This document shows positions 11,304 through 23,380 of a stretch of DNA of 64,000 nt, in pieces. The position numbers and the translations under genes are program-made. Below the pieces are notes generated by a model, which did no database searches, had not been told where the DNA came from, and saw only the letters and a program-made list of their open reading frames with translations. Every line of letters starts with the position of its first letter. Within the stretch, counting starts at the first letter, position 1. Location of the stretch: assembly GCF_905163445.1 (NCBI RefSeq), contig NC_053193.1, forward strand, positions 5,890,001-5,954,000, in the 5' to 3' direction. The stretch comes from Pararge aegeria (taxonomy: Eukaryota > Arthropoda > Insecta > Lepidoptera > Nymphalidae).

Positions 11304-12640
11304 GTTTACGCGCACGCTTTGATATTTTGCAACCGTTATTAATAAACCAAAAAGTTATACGTAGCACTAAACACAAGAGCGCCTTGGGTGACACGTTAAT
11401 ATTTACTGATCTGTTGTTAATAAAGCAAGCTACAAAGTCAGTATCTTCTGATATAATACCCATTCATGTGATCACTGATCACACTGGCTGTATGTGTGAG
11501 TGTGTAAATCTACTGTAGCCTTAGTACAAATTTTGCTCGGACGCAACATTGTTGATCTTTTTTGGATCGCATTAAAGCTCAAATTTGTCTACAAAAATTT
11601 GATAGAACGTCTGCTGAACAAAAATCAGAAGTAAAGGATTTGCGACACTAAATGAGTGATATTAAGTCCATTTTACTTTGAAGATACAAAGTTTGATATG
11701 CAAAAACGACTCGATTGCGAGCGACCAAATCTTGCACTAAGGCTCATGTTTCTATGTGTGTGACAGTTGTAATTCGAGTATCCGTGGAGCATCTCTTGGC
11801 AGTCACACATTTAAACTGCGTCGGTTATATAACGCAAAAATAGATACGATTGCTTGTATTACTCTGTCTGCTGTTATCTGTGCACGTACTTTTTGACTGT
11901 TTCTTTATCTGTGTTGGTACAAATGCTGGGCATTTTGCGTCTTTCAGGAACTATTAGTATCACTTAAATATATTTAATACCTAAATATAAGCAGGCAGGT
12001 AGGTAGTCAAACGTAAAATAATAAACAAGCTTCTCCTGACTTAAATTTCAAAAAATATGAAATTTACGTTCAGAAATCGTAGCGATACAGTGTTATTATA
12101 AGTAAAGATAGATAATATTCAACGTTTCAACTTCAACTTCAGCGTTATAAAACTAAGAGTTTGTTAAACATGCGTTTTGCGTTGGTCCTGTACCTTGACC
12201 TGCTTTTTTTCCCACCCACATTAATTGTAAATCGTCATAAGATTTTTCATTTAAAATTAATATGATCTGATATTAGTTATCATATATTACAACCTATATT
12301 TTTTTTGTACTTAAATATGTCAACTTTTTTATTTCTGGTATCATCGAGAAACGTCAGAATTCCACGGAATTTGAAATCAGACTTTAGATCCAAACATGTG
12401 GTGCACACGGAACCGGATATCGTGACGTCACGATGGACTTGTTACGCTAAACTGACGGTTGCTGACACGGTGTCGACCATGTACGGTGAAATACAACAGA
12501 TATTTTAGCTTCGATTTATTTAATTACTCTAAGGTTGCATCTTGTTTTATCTTGATTTATCTCACTTCAGCTTTCTCTTCTGACTTTGAAATTTTAGGGC
12601 GTAAAAAACATTGTGCTGCTCCGATGCTAGGATAAAAATG
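11304..12640. other. Upstream flank of gene 3, no gene recognised
   Basis: No ORF looks real and no repeat family was recognised. The stretch should hold the gene 3 promoter. TCAGT initiator-like pentamers occur around 11400-11475 on the minus strand, but none can be called a start site. A CRE-like palindrome sits at 12419. Confidence 0.4.
12419..12434. promoter_or_regulatory. Perfect 16-bp palindrome containing a CRE-type TGACGTCA
   Basis: ATCGTGACGTCACGAT is its own reverse complement and contains the full CRE/bZIP site TGACGTCA. It lies about 1.1 kb upstream of the gene 3 ATG. Whether any bZIP factor uses it is unknown. Confidence 0.4.
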
Positions 12641-12644
12641 TATC

Positions 12645-12975
12645 TTCTCACTCAGCTTTAACAACTATCAGAGCATTTCCGCGCAAGTAGAAATAGTATC
12701 CAAATAATATATGTGTACATTATTTGGAGTCAACTTTAAAGAGTAAACTCCTATTCCATGTTCCCGTGCTTTACAGGTAGACTACGTTAATTATATCCCT
12801 TGTCAGGCGATAGAAACGCATCAAAAGTGCCACCTATGGGCCTACTTGAATAAAGATATTTTTTACTTTGACTTTGACTTTGACTTTAAACGAGGGATAT
12901 AATTTTTTTTTCCTGCCTGTGCTAGTCCTGCAGGTGGAGGCAAGAGTAGGTTCAAAACTGTTATAAAAACTTTAG
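12645..12975. mobile_element. Non-autonomous DNA element related to the 46.7-kb foldback element
   Basis: ATATATGTGTACATTATTTGG, AGTAAACTCCTATTCCATG and GAGGGATATAATTTTT-like blocks (spanning 12706-12912) match blocks of the element at 46705-47135. It is split by a LINE tail at 12803-12892. Confidence 0.55.
12803..12892 (+). mobile_element. LINE 3' end with GACTTT tail, nested
   Basis: CATCAAAAGTGCCACCTATG then TACTTGAATAAAGATAT and four tandem units of GACTTT (first one ACTTT). This 5'-truncated tail lies between TATATCCCTTGTCA and AAACGAGGGATATAA of the host element. Confidence 0.75.
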
Positions 12976-13977
12976 TTCGGTGTTGGTGTGGTTTTCATTT
13001 ACAATTCACCTGCGTGTATCTAACACAAAATGTATCCTGTCCTATTGTAAATTCTGTAATTTCTCAACGAGACAGCTCGTTCCTACGTGCATACTACCTA
13101 ACCTAACCTACCTACCCAATCCTTTTATGTAAATAAGGCGTAGCGCAGTCACACTTAGCATTAACCGATACACACCCATCTCAATTTGGCGGGATTACAT
13201 TGTCAGCTTTCTTCTTTGTGCTCTTCATTTTTAATAATTCCTTTAGATGGGTTTCCATTCAGGGTATTTTGTAGCCTTTTTATCTTTTCAAGTTTAACTC
13301 GTAATATTCTCTAATCAAGTTTGATAGTTTCTTTCAGGCATTTGGAGGGGTCTGAATCTGGTGATTATAATAAAGAGATTTAGAAAGCTAGCGAAATGAA
13401 AAAGTGCCGTAGTCACAGCGTTTCCTCCATCAACAAGAATATGGATTATGCTTTCAATGAAAAGAGAAAAAGTATTGATTTTGTTCAGCGTAACTAGATC
13501 GATTTAGTAGATAATTAGATAGAAATACTTCAAAAATCATTGCGTTGGCATTAGAGATTATTTGATTTGGTCTTCATGTGACCAATTAATTTTCCATTGG
13601 CCGAAGTCATAGGCGTTTTAGAGTGATTTCTACCGGGGTAACATTATAAATGAATGTATAAAGAGTCAATACAATTTTACTGTGCCTTCACCGCACAATA
13701 AAATTGAATAGATTATGTGGTTAAAAGAAAGAAATAAAAGTGAAAATAAACTTTATGAAACATTCCTTCATTAGTAATTAATTTTACTATTTCTTTTTTA
13801 TTTAAATTTGACTGTTTCTCTGTTCGCCATAATCGTAGTAGAATATGACAGATCGGATCCGAATTTTATAACCGTGTAAAACTCGCCGTATAAAAAAACT
13901 AATGTTATTTTATTTATCACTCCCTAAACGTTTTTATAGACTTTGGACGCAACATTAGAAAGGCACAGAAGTCACTA
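12976..13977. other. AT-rich stretch, nothing recognised
   Basis: No ORF of interest, no inverted repeat and no shared repeat block was seen. A short CCTAACCTAACCTACC tract near 13095 is too small to count as telomeric repeat. Confidence 0.4.
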
Positions 13978-14040
13978 CTCAAATATTGGATAGAAGAAGG
14001 CGTTACTTTGCGGAAATCCATAATATATTATGAAAATTAG
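13978..14040. repeat. Terminal fragment of the hammerhead-bearing element
   Basis: AAATATTGGATAGAAGAAGG followed by CGTTACTTTGCGGAAATCC matches the ends of the copies at 35549 and 48664. It stops at ATTATGAAAATTAG. Confidence 0.7.
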
Positions 14041-14240
14041 CCTGTAATACAGGTTTTTATCTAAATCAGGGACAGTAGATTCTAAATGGCACCATTACAT
14101 ACATTTATTACATACACACCAATATAATTTGTGAGGCGCGCATTTGTTTGTATAAATATTATAATAACTACTTTACATTTTAAAAACTGTATGTACCTAC
14201 ATTCTTGTGAATAAATTATTATTATTTAAAAAAAAAAGAA

Positions 14241-14497
14241 ATTAAGCTTAATTTGCTATACTCCGCGAACACCAGGAGAATCTGTATGGTGTAATTTATA
14301 ATTACTATCCGTGTACTCCACACCAAACAGATCCTCGACAATGTACCCTCTACGCACGTTTCGCTCCGAAACCGGAGCATTCTCAGGAGTATTTGATTTT
14401 ACAATGAATAATTGTTAAGACAATTATTAACAAGAAGAAGTAATTATAAATTACACCATACAGATTCTCCTGGTGTTCGCGGAGGTTAAGCTTAATT
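14241..14497 (-). mobile_element. Palindromic copy of the hammerhead-bearing element
   Basis: Left arm 14241-14305 and right arm 14440-14497 are reverse complements, apart from a 7-nt gap near the outer end of the right arm. Both arms carry AACACCAGGAG, where other copies have AACAGCAGGAG. The loop includes the hammerhead-like motif at 14348-14389. No ORF. Confidence 0.8.
14348..14389 (-). ncRNA. Hammerhead-ribozyme-like motif, degraded
   Basis: On the minus strand: CTGAGAA (core CTGANGA with G8 changed to A), T, a 6-bp stem GCTCCG/CGGAGC with loop GTTT, then GAAAC and GTGCGTA. The core change predicts an inactive copy. Confidence 0.45.
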
Positions 14498-14530
14498 TTC
14501 ATAATACTACTCAAATATCTTTTCCATGTG

Positions 14531-14773
14531 CGACGGCCGATTGGCGCAGTGGGCAGCGACCCTGCTTTCTGAGTCCAAGGCCGTTGGTTCGATTCCCACA
14601 ACTGGAAAATATTTGGATGATAAACATGCAAGTTTTTGAGAGTCTGGGTATTTACTAAATACTTAAAGTATTTATGTATTTTATTCATAAAAAAATCCAT
14701 AACACAAGCTACGCTTACTTTCGGGCTAGATGGCGACGTGTGTATTGTCGTAGTATTTTTATTAAAAAAAAAT
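14531..14773 (+). mobile_element. tRNA-derived SINE, family B
   Basis: The head GGCCGATTGGCGCAGTGGGC (A box) and GGTTCGATTCCC (B box) is tRNA-like. The body has AACACAAGCTACGCTTAC and TGTGTATTGTCGTAGTAT, with a poly(A) end. Other copies are at 18843, 20323 and 25996. It resembles the butterfly SINE class called Metulj, but identity was not tested. Confidence 0.88.
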
Positions 14774-15116
14774 GTAAGTTTAAAAAAAAGACTAATATTT
14801 TCTGTTGTTAAATAGTTAATATAATCTAACCTGGCCTTGAAGAAGATATGCAAATTACTTAAATGGCGACTACAAATCTAAAGTAGGCGCTTTGATTGTG
14901 GTGAATAACTCTAGAGGTATAATATATTCAGGGTGGTCACAGCTTTCCTTTGATGAAAATTGTGGACCTGAGAAGGCCCATCAAACGGTTAGCGCTAATA
15001 TCTAAATATTATACGGTATGGTGTCAGTGATGGAATATCATTGGTATCTACTTAAAATTCTCAGTATTACAAAATCAGGTTCAAACAACATAATAAAATA
15101 TCTACTTTTAAGAAAA

Positions 15117-15242
15117 TTAAGCTTAATTTGCTATACTTCGAGAAAAAGAGATGAATTTGTATATTTACACCAAACAGATAATCGGCAACCCGCTATGCAC
15201 GTTACTTTCCGACACCGGAGCATTCTCAGGAGATTTTGATGA
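15117..15242. repeat. Degenerate fragment of the hammerhead-bearing element
   Basis: Shares TTAAGCTTAATTTGCTATAC, ACACCAAACAGAT, TATGCACGTTAC and GGAGCATTCTCAGGAG with the element. The ribozyme-like stem and core are disrupted. Confidence 0.7.
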
Positions 15243-15419
15243 GTTAATATCTCCAGACCAAAGCATAATTTAGATAATGTATAAGAATCTTACCATCATG
15301 TCAATTATTAAAATTAAAAAAAAAGAGTTAAGGTTCCCGCAAGACTAAAATGAAACGTAAACAAAACTGCGTTGGCAACAGTTAAAATTAAAAGGATTAT
15401 TGTATTTTTTCATTGAATA

Positions 15420-15500
15420 AATATTGAACAAACGAGCAAGCGGGTCACATGATGTTAAGTGAACACCGCCGCCCATGAACATAAACAACACCGGAGTAAA
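15420..15500 (-). repeat. 3' end fragment of Jockey/CR1-like LINE
   Basis: The minus strand contains GTTCACTTAACATCATGTGA and CCGCTTGCTCGTTTG, matching the last codons of the LINE at 26765-27195 (HLTSGDPLARLP). Confidence 0.7.
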
Positions 15501-16141
15501 GAACAGTCAATCTGCTACAAGCCTAGTGTGTTTTGCGTACATGTATACGATAGACTAACGTAATTGCGATGTCTCTTTATTATACAATGAAGAAAATAAA
15601 TAGCTGCCACGTCGCTGGCGAAGTGCTTTGTGCTGTTTTGGCACAACAAAAAGCCGTAAAGCAAAAAACAGAAGTTGACGATGAAATAAATATCCTTGTT
15701 ATTCTTCACTTTAATGGTTTTTCTTAAAAGCGTGACAAGACCGGATTCGATTTCAGAACGTTGCAACGTAAAAAGTGACTTAAAATGCACTTCTCATTTA
15801 TTAAGTGCACTGTTCCATTTTCAAGTTTAGTTTTGAAAGTAAAATGAAATATACCAATTCGAGGAGTTATGATAGTATTTTTTTATTTTAATAAATAATT
15901 AGGACAATGACTTAGCAAATTTTTTTTGTGTTCAAGGTAACTGGCATATTTTTCTTTTAAGCAATTTTGCCGAATCGTGTAAAACTAATAACCATTTAGT
16001 GGCACATTATGGAGAACTCTTAGGCGTGCAGGTTTCCTTACGATGTTGTTGCCTAACAAGTTCACAACGTTGAGGAACTTATATAATTAAATACCACTTG
16101 CATAAACATATGCAAGTGATATTTAATTGTATATGTTAAAA

Positions 16142-16368
16142 AACGTACATAAACGTCTGAAATGACTTCACAATGTTTCTTCAAACACTTTCATCCCCTC
16201 TCCCAAAGGAACCGAGCTTAATGTCGGTATAAAAAGTATCCTATATTACTTCTAACACTTCCAAGAATATGTGTACAAAGTTTCATGATGAAAGGTTAAG
16301 TAGTTTTTGCGTGAAAGCGTAACAAACAAACTTACATTGACATTTATAATATTAGTAGGGATATGGCA
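16142..16368 (-). mobile_element. Helitron-like (Lep1-type) fragment
   Basis: The minus strand starts near ATATTATAAATGTCAATGTA and continues GCAAAAACTACTTAACC and GACATTAAGCTCGGTTCCTT. It is nearly identical over about 190 bp to the copy at 32917-33353. Confidence 0.7.
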
Positions 16369-16732
16369 AATGGCCGAAAACTCAGCCTTATCCTGTGCAT
16401 TAGCAAAAATGCTCACAACCGCGTCGCCCGTTGCGTTGTTACTATAACAAGAGTTAATTTTTAATGATAAATTGAAATAAATTGTAAAAAAGAAAAAATT
16501 AAACTAACAGAAACAGTACATACAGTATAAAACAAACAAATAAATTATTAGGATGCATTATTCAAAGACATGCATTATGAGCACTCCAGTTATTCTGTAA
16601 TCTCAGTAATATCAGCTTCTTGAAGCGTAGCATCCAGGCGCCTTAATTGCTCGTGGAAATTGTTGCTCTGGCGTCACTTAATCGTTAACGTTGGGTTAAT
16701 CTGATTTTTTTCTGACTGCAATAACACCTGCT

Positions 16733-16870
16733 GAAAAGATGATGCGGCCTTAGATGGTAACGGGCTAACCTGTTAGGACTATCGCAGCCAGTTTAAACCC
16801 ATGCCCCTAATCGGTTTGAATGTGACATAGTAGCTGAACACTGAATCTTTGTCCAATACCCAATAAAGTA
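16733..16870 (-). repeat. SINE family A fragment
   Basis: TTAGATGGTAACGGGCTAAC and CCCCTAATCGGTTTG are the reverse complement of the family A 3' half. Confidence 0.65.
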
Positions 16871-17786
16871 CCCAATACTATCACAATCTAGCCAAAGAAA
16901 TCGGTAAATTAGCAATTTAATTTAAACCTAAACTTCTTAAATAATCTTATATACCTACTGAACGACAGTCTAATAACGCATTGTATGGCCGTTCGTTCAC
17001 CATTAGTTATCACCTAAATTGGAGAAACGTTTTTGTCAATAAACGTCGCCTAAATCATTAGGCATTCTATTTAGGCGATGACTAGGTTTTGTGAAATCGA
17101 AAACAAAAACGACAGGGTATTTTACATTTAACATGTGTGTGACTGCGTGTGTGTATATTATATATAAATCTAAATCTATTTGTGTAATGTTTATATCTTA
17201 TTTATTGCACCACCTACCTCATATTTATGTTTTTTTTTTCCTTTAACGCCTTTGGTTGCCAGGAAGAGATCATTATGTAGCGAGAAGACCACCGAATTGT
17301 AGCCTTTTGCTTTAATATGTTTATGTCTCTGTAACTCCTTTTTTTTCTTGTGTACATTTTTATTGTAAAAAAATTCATTAATTCAGAAGTTTCTTGTAGT
17401 TCCGGAAAAGCCAATGGCTCCTGCACGATTTGGGAAAAACTGAATTTCGAGTCGTGAGCTATAAGTATAGCTATAGCTTGCCATACTTACTCGAAATTAG
17501 ATTTTTACTAGCGGCGCCACGCGTTGTTTTCCACAATAAACAAGTACACGAACTTGTATCGTACAGTAAATAAAAATATACGTGTACATTCTTATTCACT
17601 GCGGGTAGCACCGCGGGGCGCAGCTAGTCTTACATAATATCATCATTATCATCATCATCACAAAATAGGCCGAAGTACCTACGGTAGTATGGCACGTGGG
17701 CAGTAGTACGTATCGTTAGGAGCGTAACATAGTTTAGCTTTTATCGGTGATTTGTAACATTTAAACAGCAATAAATACTTTCTATA

Positions 17787-17843
17787 GCAAAAATAAATAA
17801 AAAATAAAAAAATAATAATTTTTTATTTTTTATTTATTTTTGC
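17787..17843. repeat. Perfect 23-bp AT-rich inverted repeat
   Basis: Arms 17787-17809 and 17821-17843 are exact reverse complements around an 11-bp spacer. GC occurs only at the outer ends (GC...GC), so it should extrude or fold readily. No flanking duplication was recognised. Confidence 0.75.
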
Positions 17844-18299
17844 TTCTCAAATGATCACGATTAAACCTTAGTAACTTACTTCGTAGTTCAGATCTAACCA
17901 AGTCGATATGTGAAATCTTCAAGTTTCGCAATCTTCAGCTAAATTATATAAATGTCTTTTGAGTAACAAAAGACTAAAAAGACGTAACAAATATCTTAAT
18001 AATAAAAAATACCTAACAGATAAAGCTGCAAAAGCTTTTCATACTTAGTTAGTAATATCTTGTTCTTCTAAAGAGAAAAATGTTGGAAAAGGTCTGCGAA
18101 TGTCCCAGTGACGGGATTAAAAACATTTTCTAGTCTGTTGTTGCATTATGTAAATAGATGCTCTTTACGCTCTACTGCATTTTGATCACTAGATTTATTT
18201 AACGAGTGACTTGGAAAAATGTATTTTTTATTCTTAGAGCAGTGAGTTAAAATATTTTCTTGGGTTTTTAACAAAACTTGCGGATACTGTTTATTTATC

Positions 18300-18420
18300 G
18301 TAGCTTTAGGTTTAAGTTGGCGAATGAAGTTATCATCGTCTCCTTACAATTATTTAAACATATATGTATGAACGCTTCGTACGTGGCTGTGATAGGGCAA
18401 TATAAATTAGAAATTTAGAA
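18300..18420 (+). repeat. LINE 3'-UTR remnant (GACTTT-tailed family)
   Basis: GAAGTTATCATCGTCTCC, then CATATATGTATGAACGCTTC, as in the 2560 copy. The tail is missing. Confidence 0.45.
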
Positions 18421-18842
18421 TTTAGAACTTTTTGAAGTTCAACCGGGTTTTTTTATCAAAGTTCCCTATGCAAAATTTGGTCACGTGTGTGTAGTTTTTT
18501 GTGCTAAGTAACAATGGCTAGTTCTTTTTAATACTGAACTTGAACGGTTTTTAAGATATTGTTTTTTTTTGTAGAAGTTTCAGTTTCACCCATGTCAATG
18601 TCTAGAGAGATTTTTCTAACTACGCCGAGCTACGATTTTTCTATTGCACAAGTGTGTGCTCAAACACAGTTGCACTCTGTATTGCCTCCCATAGTCCGAT
18701 TTGACGGCAAATCCGGCACGAGGAATGAGATCCGGCGTGGTAGCAATACTTAGCACACGTGTTCTCCGAGGCACGGGGGAGAATCGCAGCCAATTTCCAA
18801 ACTACGGGCTGGAATTTAAATAAAAAGTAGTAAAGTCGAATA

Positions 18843-19080
18843 TGATTGCAGAGACCCTGCTTTCTGAGTCCAAGGCCGTGGGTACGATTTCCACAACTGG
18901 AAAATGTTTTTGTTATGAACAGTGTCTGGATTTTCATATGTATAGTATAAGTATTTATGTATGTTATTCATATTAATATTCATCAGTCATCTTAGTACCC
19001 ATAACACAAACTACACTTACTTTGGGGCTATTCGGGCTGTGTGTATTTTCGTACTATATTTATTATTATATTTATTTAGG
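18843..19080 (+). mobile_element. SINE family B, head partly lost
   Basis: Begins in the anticodon-arm region (GAGACCCTGCTTTCTGAGTC) with a mutated B box GGGTACGATTTCC. The body and TATTTATTATTATA end match the 14531 copy. Confidence 0.8.
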
Positions 19081-20322
19081 AAATAATAATTGACGGGCCA
19101 AGCAATGCAATATGAAAAATGAGACAAATTTGTGTGAGATAATTCAGTAAACATTCAATATATAATAGGGGTAATTCGGAGCGCGCCTGACGTGAGTCTC
19201 ATCCGATAACAATGCCAAAAATATCGATGTATCGAAAGAAAACAAGATGTATGATGATGTATGGTTTTTAATATAAACTAATGATTTAGAAATTTTCTAA
19301 TCGATGTATCGAAGTTTTTTTTTTTCAATTATTATATATTTTTTAATATCAACACGATACAATATATCGATACCTTTTGCTCTATATACCTATCACAGAG
19401 ACGCACCGTATACACCATATGAATTATGAGAAGCAAAATTATTGAGCTGAACTAAAAATTATCGAAAAAAAAAAGTTTTAAAAAAGTATGCTTCACTCAC
19501 CGAATTAAGAACACACAGAAACCGCGCACACGACTAATATTGAGGTAAATATTCACCACTTTTTCGTGTTTCTCGAACAGGCGACTTATTCACTTCATTC
19601 CATTTAACAGTTGGCAGTAATTATATCAAATAGTATTGTAAGTTCAAATCGTTTACCATAAAATGAGGAAAATCGGAAAAGTGAGTGAGCTAGCAACTTT
19701 ACACGGGTATGAAGTGAGATGTGCGTAGGGCGTTTTCACTATTTTTAGACATAATGTACTGCATGCAATAATTGTTGAATAAGGGTTCTGTATGATCTTA
19801 ATTCTATAGCGTCAATCTACTTATAAAGATCTACGAGTATCATCGTAAAATTGTTCGTGACATATTTTATTGTTTTGGAACACTTGGTTTTAATGCGCCA
19901 AAGTAGTAGAAGCAATATTTAAACCTATTTTATTAAACACTGAATGCACCGCAGGTGTTTTATTTAATATACAGCTGTTATTTAATAATTTACTATTTCA
20001 AATTACGATATTTTATTCATGGCTCATTCATTTTAAATGTTTAAAGTTATTTTGACGTTTCAGATAAAAGCGTTATATGTATATATACTATGCGTTTTTA
20101 TATGTTTATCTTGCCATTAAGATCAATAGGTAACATTTGAATTAAAACAGGTAAGAAAAAGTAGGAAACAAAACAATTTGAATACATTTGTCAATAAACA
20201 CATTATTTAACGCCGTCGCGTATTTTTGAAGTAAAAACTTTTTTAGGCGCGCTGAGCACTTTTTGGGTAAACCAACATCATGGAACTCAAGTCATCGACA
20301 CCGAACGCTTTACATGAGCTAT
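19081..20322. other. AT-rich stretch, no gene recognised
   Basis: Contains T-rich runs, such as 19310-19325, and several ATCGATGTATCGA-type short inverted sequences around 19222-19315. Nothing coding was supported. Confidence 0.35.
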
Positions 20323-20500
20323 ATGTATATTGTGTGTGTCTGGGTGTTTATATATATATTCTAAGTATTAATGTATATTATGCATAAAAATATTCATCAG
20401 TCATCTTAGTACCCATAACACAACTACGCTTACTTTGGGGCTAGGTGGCGATGTGTGTATTGTCGTAGTATATTTATTTATTTATTTATTTATTATATAC
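20323..20500 (+). mobile_element. SINE family B body without tRNA head
   Basis: TGTGTGTCTGGGTGTTTATA through TGTCGTAGTATATTTATTTA matches the body and tail of family B. The 5' truncation fits incomplete reverse transcription. Confidence 0.8.
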
Positions 20501-20861
20501 ACAGATTTAGTCTTCTATCCGCAGTTCCCAAAGATGCATGCACAGTAAAAACTGGTGACACAAAAGTATTTGACACATCATCACTATAGGTACCAGATCG
20601 GCGTACTAATCTCCTTCCATCTAACTGAGAGGTTTTAACAATTTTTATCACATGTTATTAACCAAAACCGACGGTTTGTAAGTGCTATTCGAAGTTCGCA
20701 TATGTTTCTAACTCCAGCCTTGTACTGCTGAAAAAAAAACTTTTGTTTGATCCGCCCAGAGAAGCAAACCTCCAAGTACGGACCTCGTACTCCGTAGTAG
20801 GATAGTTTAACTAGGTATAAGACCAAGCAGACAGTAAGGCGTGTAGGTATATTCAGGCATA

Positions 20862-21140
20862 TCGAAATTCTTCTTCTTCTTGGTCGTGCACTCTTGGCAG
20901 AGTGGTCGTAGCTGCTGAGATGAATTCCATTGCGTTAGGCATCATTGGATCGCACGGCTTCCTGCGCGAGTCGTCTCCACTTTTGGCGGTTGGTAGCATG
21001 TCGGATTGACATTCCACCACAGTTGACTGGGTCAACGATTTCAACGTATCTCTCCAACGTGTAGGTTACCGCCCTCTTCCCCTTTTTCCTTCAAACTGTC
21101 CTTGCACCACCAATCGTTCAATCGACCCATCATTCTTTGA
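20862..21140 (-). repeat. LINE-like fragment
   Basis: TTCTTCTTCTTGGTCGTGCA followed by a GC-richer stretch of translated type (GCGAGTCGTCTCCACTTTTGG region). The composition and TTC-rich end suggest the 3' part of a LINE on the minus strand. A similar style of sequence occurs at 23640-23890. Family not identified. Confidence 0.4.
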
Positions 21141-21784
21141 GATGTGACCAAAATTCAGAAATTAACGTCACGCTAAAGTACCTACTATCAGCTAACAATA
21201 GATTACTACTGTAACTAACGTGGACAACCTTATTCAATTAATGGGTCTGATTCATAATCATTGTCATTCAGGGCCTGATGCTATATGCTTCATATGTAAT
21301 AAAATAATGAGGAAAATGGAGCTAAAACTGACTTCACTGCTAAATAAAGATTACCTTTGCATTTGAGGTTGACACAATAGTTCTTCCTCTACTTTACTGC
21401 CAATTTGCATCTTGAGAATAGTGGCTTTCGTAAGATAACACTGCCTTCCTCCATATCTGTCCGCTATTTACTATAAGACTCCCTTTGTACGACTTAGTAG
21501 AAAGTAGTATTTATAAGGAGAAAACCAGTTTCAATCGTAACACAGTGGTACGAAGGCAAACACATCTGGTCTATGTTTAAATTGCTGACTCCGTGCCAAT
21601 TGCCAGTCACCCTGTCTGGATTTAACTGACAATTGTTGAGCTATCCGGACAAATGATGACCTGTCATTATTTTGAGATCGACGTCAATATTAGGAAGATC
21701 GCAGTCCTAATGGCCTATTATATTATTCTAATGCATTTAAGGGTAGTTTTATAACAAATGACCAGATGAAATCGTTAAGATGTC

Positions 21785-22060
21785 TCTCAATAAGTTCAAA
21801 GCTTATATAAAACGTAAGCTTATAGAAAAATCCTATTATAATATTAAGGATTACATGTATGATAAATAAGCGTGGGTATAAATTGCTCTAACTTCATAGC
21901 TTAATATCAACTCGACTGTGAGATGGTGATAACAAGATAAAAATACCTGGTTTATTATGTTGTTGGCTCTTCTTAGACCAGGGCGCGAATGCAACTGTCA
22001 TCTTCACCTAACATAAGAGGGCAGAGAGAGGGGGGATCTGGGGCGGGAAGGACTTGATTG
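21785..22060 (+). repeat. LINE 3'-UTR fragment (GACTTT-tailed family)
   Basis: AAGCTTATAGAAAAATCC, GTGAGATGGTGATAACAAG and CTTCTTAGACCAGGGCGCG are the same blocks, in the same order, as the reverse complement of 56640-56960. Confidence 0.65.
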
Positions 22061-22103
22061 ACATGACTTGTTCAGAAGATTCTAGATCTAAGTTTTATTA
22101 TAA

Positions 22104-22270
22104 CACTAGCGGATGCCCGCGTTCTTCGTACGCGTTTATTTCGGTAAGTCGGTATATACAAATCCCGCAGAAATCGTTTTTTTCCCGAGTTTCCTCCGTC
22201 CTTTCAACTTACGTAGTTAGAGCATAATGGAGGATAAACAAAGAAACAAACTGCGCATTGATAATATTAA
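22104..22270 (-). mobile_element. Helitron-like 3' end fragment
   Basis: ACTAGCGGATGCCCGCG on the + strand is the reverse complement of the CGCGGGC...GCTAGT terminus. It is followed by CAAATCCCGCAGAAATCG. Confidence 0.6.
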
Positions 22271-22654
22271 TAAGGTTTATTAATAAATTTTATATATTCT
22301 ATTGAACTTATTGTAAAGGTTAACGTAGCGATAGTTTTACTATAAGCAATATCTAAAAATAGTGTTGGCTAAATGTAAAACGCGGGTGCCAAAATTACCC
22401 GTTTTAAAGGAATCATTCCAACCATCGTTTAGCTCCGGGTACACTTTGCGGAAATTTTACCACTTGTGGTAATGAATCTATGTGTGCCATTACCCAGAGT
22501 GGTAAAATTTTCGCATAATTTGATTTACAGTGTTTGAGAGTAAACTTTCCCATAATCTATAAACAAGTGGTTTATAAACATTATTATTTAAAAGGTCGTA
22601 TGGCAAATTCTTTCAGTCTCTGAACATACCGTGAGATATAAAATGATAGCCTCG

Positions 22655-22968
22655 TTGATTAGGTGGTTAACATGTTCACTGACGGCTCTGGGTTGGAATC
22701 TCGTGTCGGGCCAGGAATAATTAGGTATTACGAATGTTCTGCTAAATAAATGTCAGTTCCAGAGCGGTGTTAAGAAATTGGCGGTGTTTACCCTCGGGCC
22801 CTGGAAAGCACCTTAAGCTATTATAATCACTTGTAATAATAGTCGTAAAACCCCACTAACCACAATGGACCAACGTGGCGAGTCTAAACTCCGTGTCTGC
22901 TATGCGAGATGAGGAAAGTGTCCAGCTGTGGGACGATATTAGGCTGCGAATGATGATGATGATGAAAT
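22655..22968 (+). mobile_element. SINE with RTE-like (ATG)n tail
   Basis: The head CGTTGATTAGGTGGTTAACA and GGTTGGAATCTCG are A/B-box-like. The 3' end is GATATTAGGCTGCGAATGAT followed by GATGATGATGA. The tail suggests mobilisation by an RTE-class LINE. Confidence 0.65.
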
Positions 22969-23084
22969 ATATCCAATTATTTCTCATAAAACCATCTATA
23001 GACACATTTCATTGATCATAAACGTATTTGTATTTCAAGATTTAGGTAATTTTGTCCCAAATCATAGTTTTTGTTCAATTAATC

Positions 23085-23380
23085 AACATTTTAAAATTAT
23101 CAGTAACACTCTCAGTTCATCAAATAAACAGAATTCGATTTATCAGGTTGATCCCAATTTCTTGCGGGCAAAATAAAGCTAAAAATAAGCAAACTTGTAC
23201 TTTTCAGGGTCAACATCTTCCTCGAACTTTAAAATTATCAGTTACACTCAAATACTGATCCAATTCTTCAAAATCAACAAAATCCGACTTAACAGTTGGT
23301 CCCAATTTCTTGCGGGCAAAATAAAGCTAAAAAAATAAGCAAACTTGTACTTTTCAGGGCCAAAATCTTCCTCGAATATA
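23085..23380. repeat. Two-copy tandem duplication, period about 138-148 bp
   Basis: TTAAAATTATCAG recurs at 23091 and 23229; CTTGCGGGCAAAATAAAGC recurs at 23160 and 23308. Both units share ACTTGTACTTTTCAGGG. Copies differ by small indels and substitutions. Confidence 0.75.

Noticed and set aside
13090..13115. Telomeric-type CCTAA repeats
   Set aside because: Only about two units; chance occurrence in AT-rich DNA is enough.
14531..14605. Possible functional tRNA gene
   Set aside because: The A and B boxes are good, but the same body and tail recur in other copies and no complete cloverleaf is evident, so it is a SINE head.
14383..14853. 156-aa minus-strand frame
   Set aside because: It runs through the palindromic element and SINE family B. 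The protein is translated repeat.
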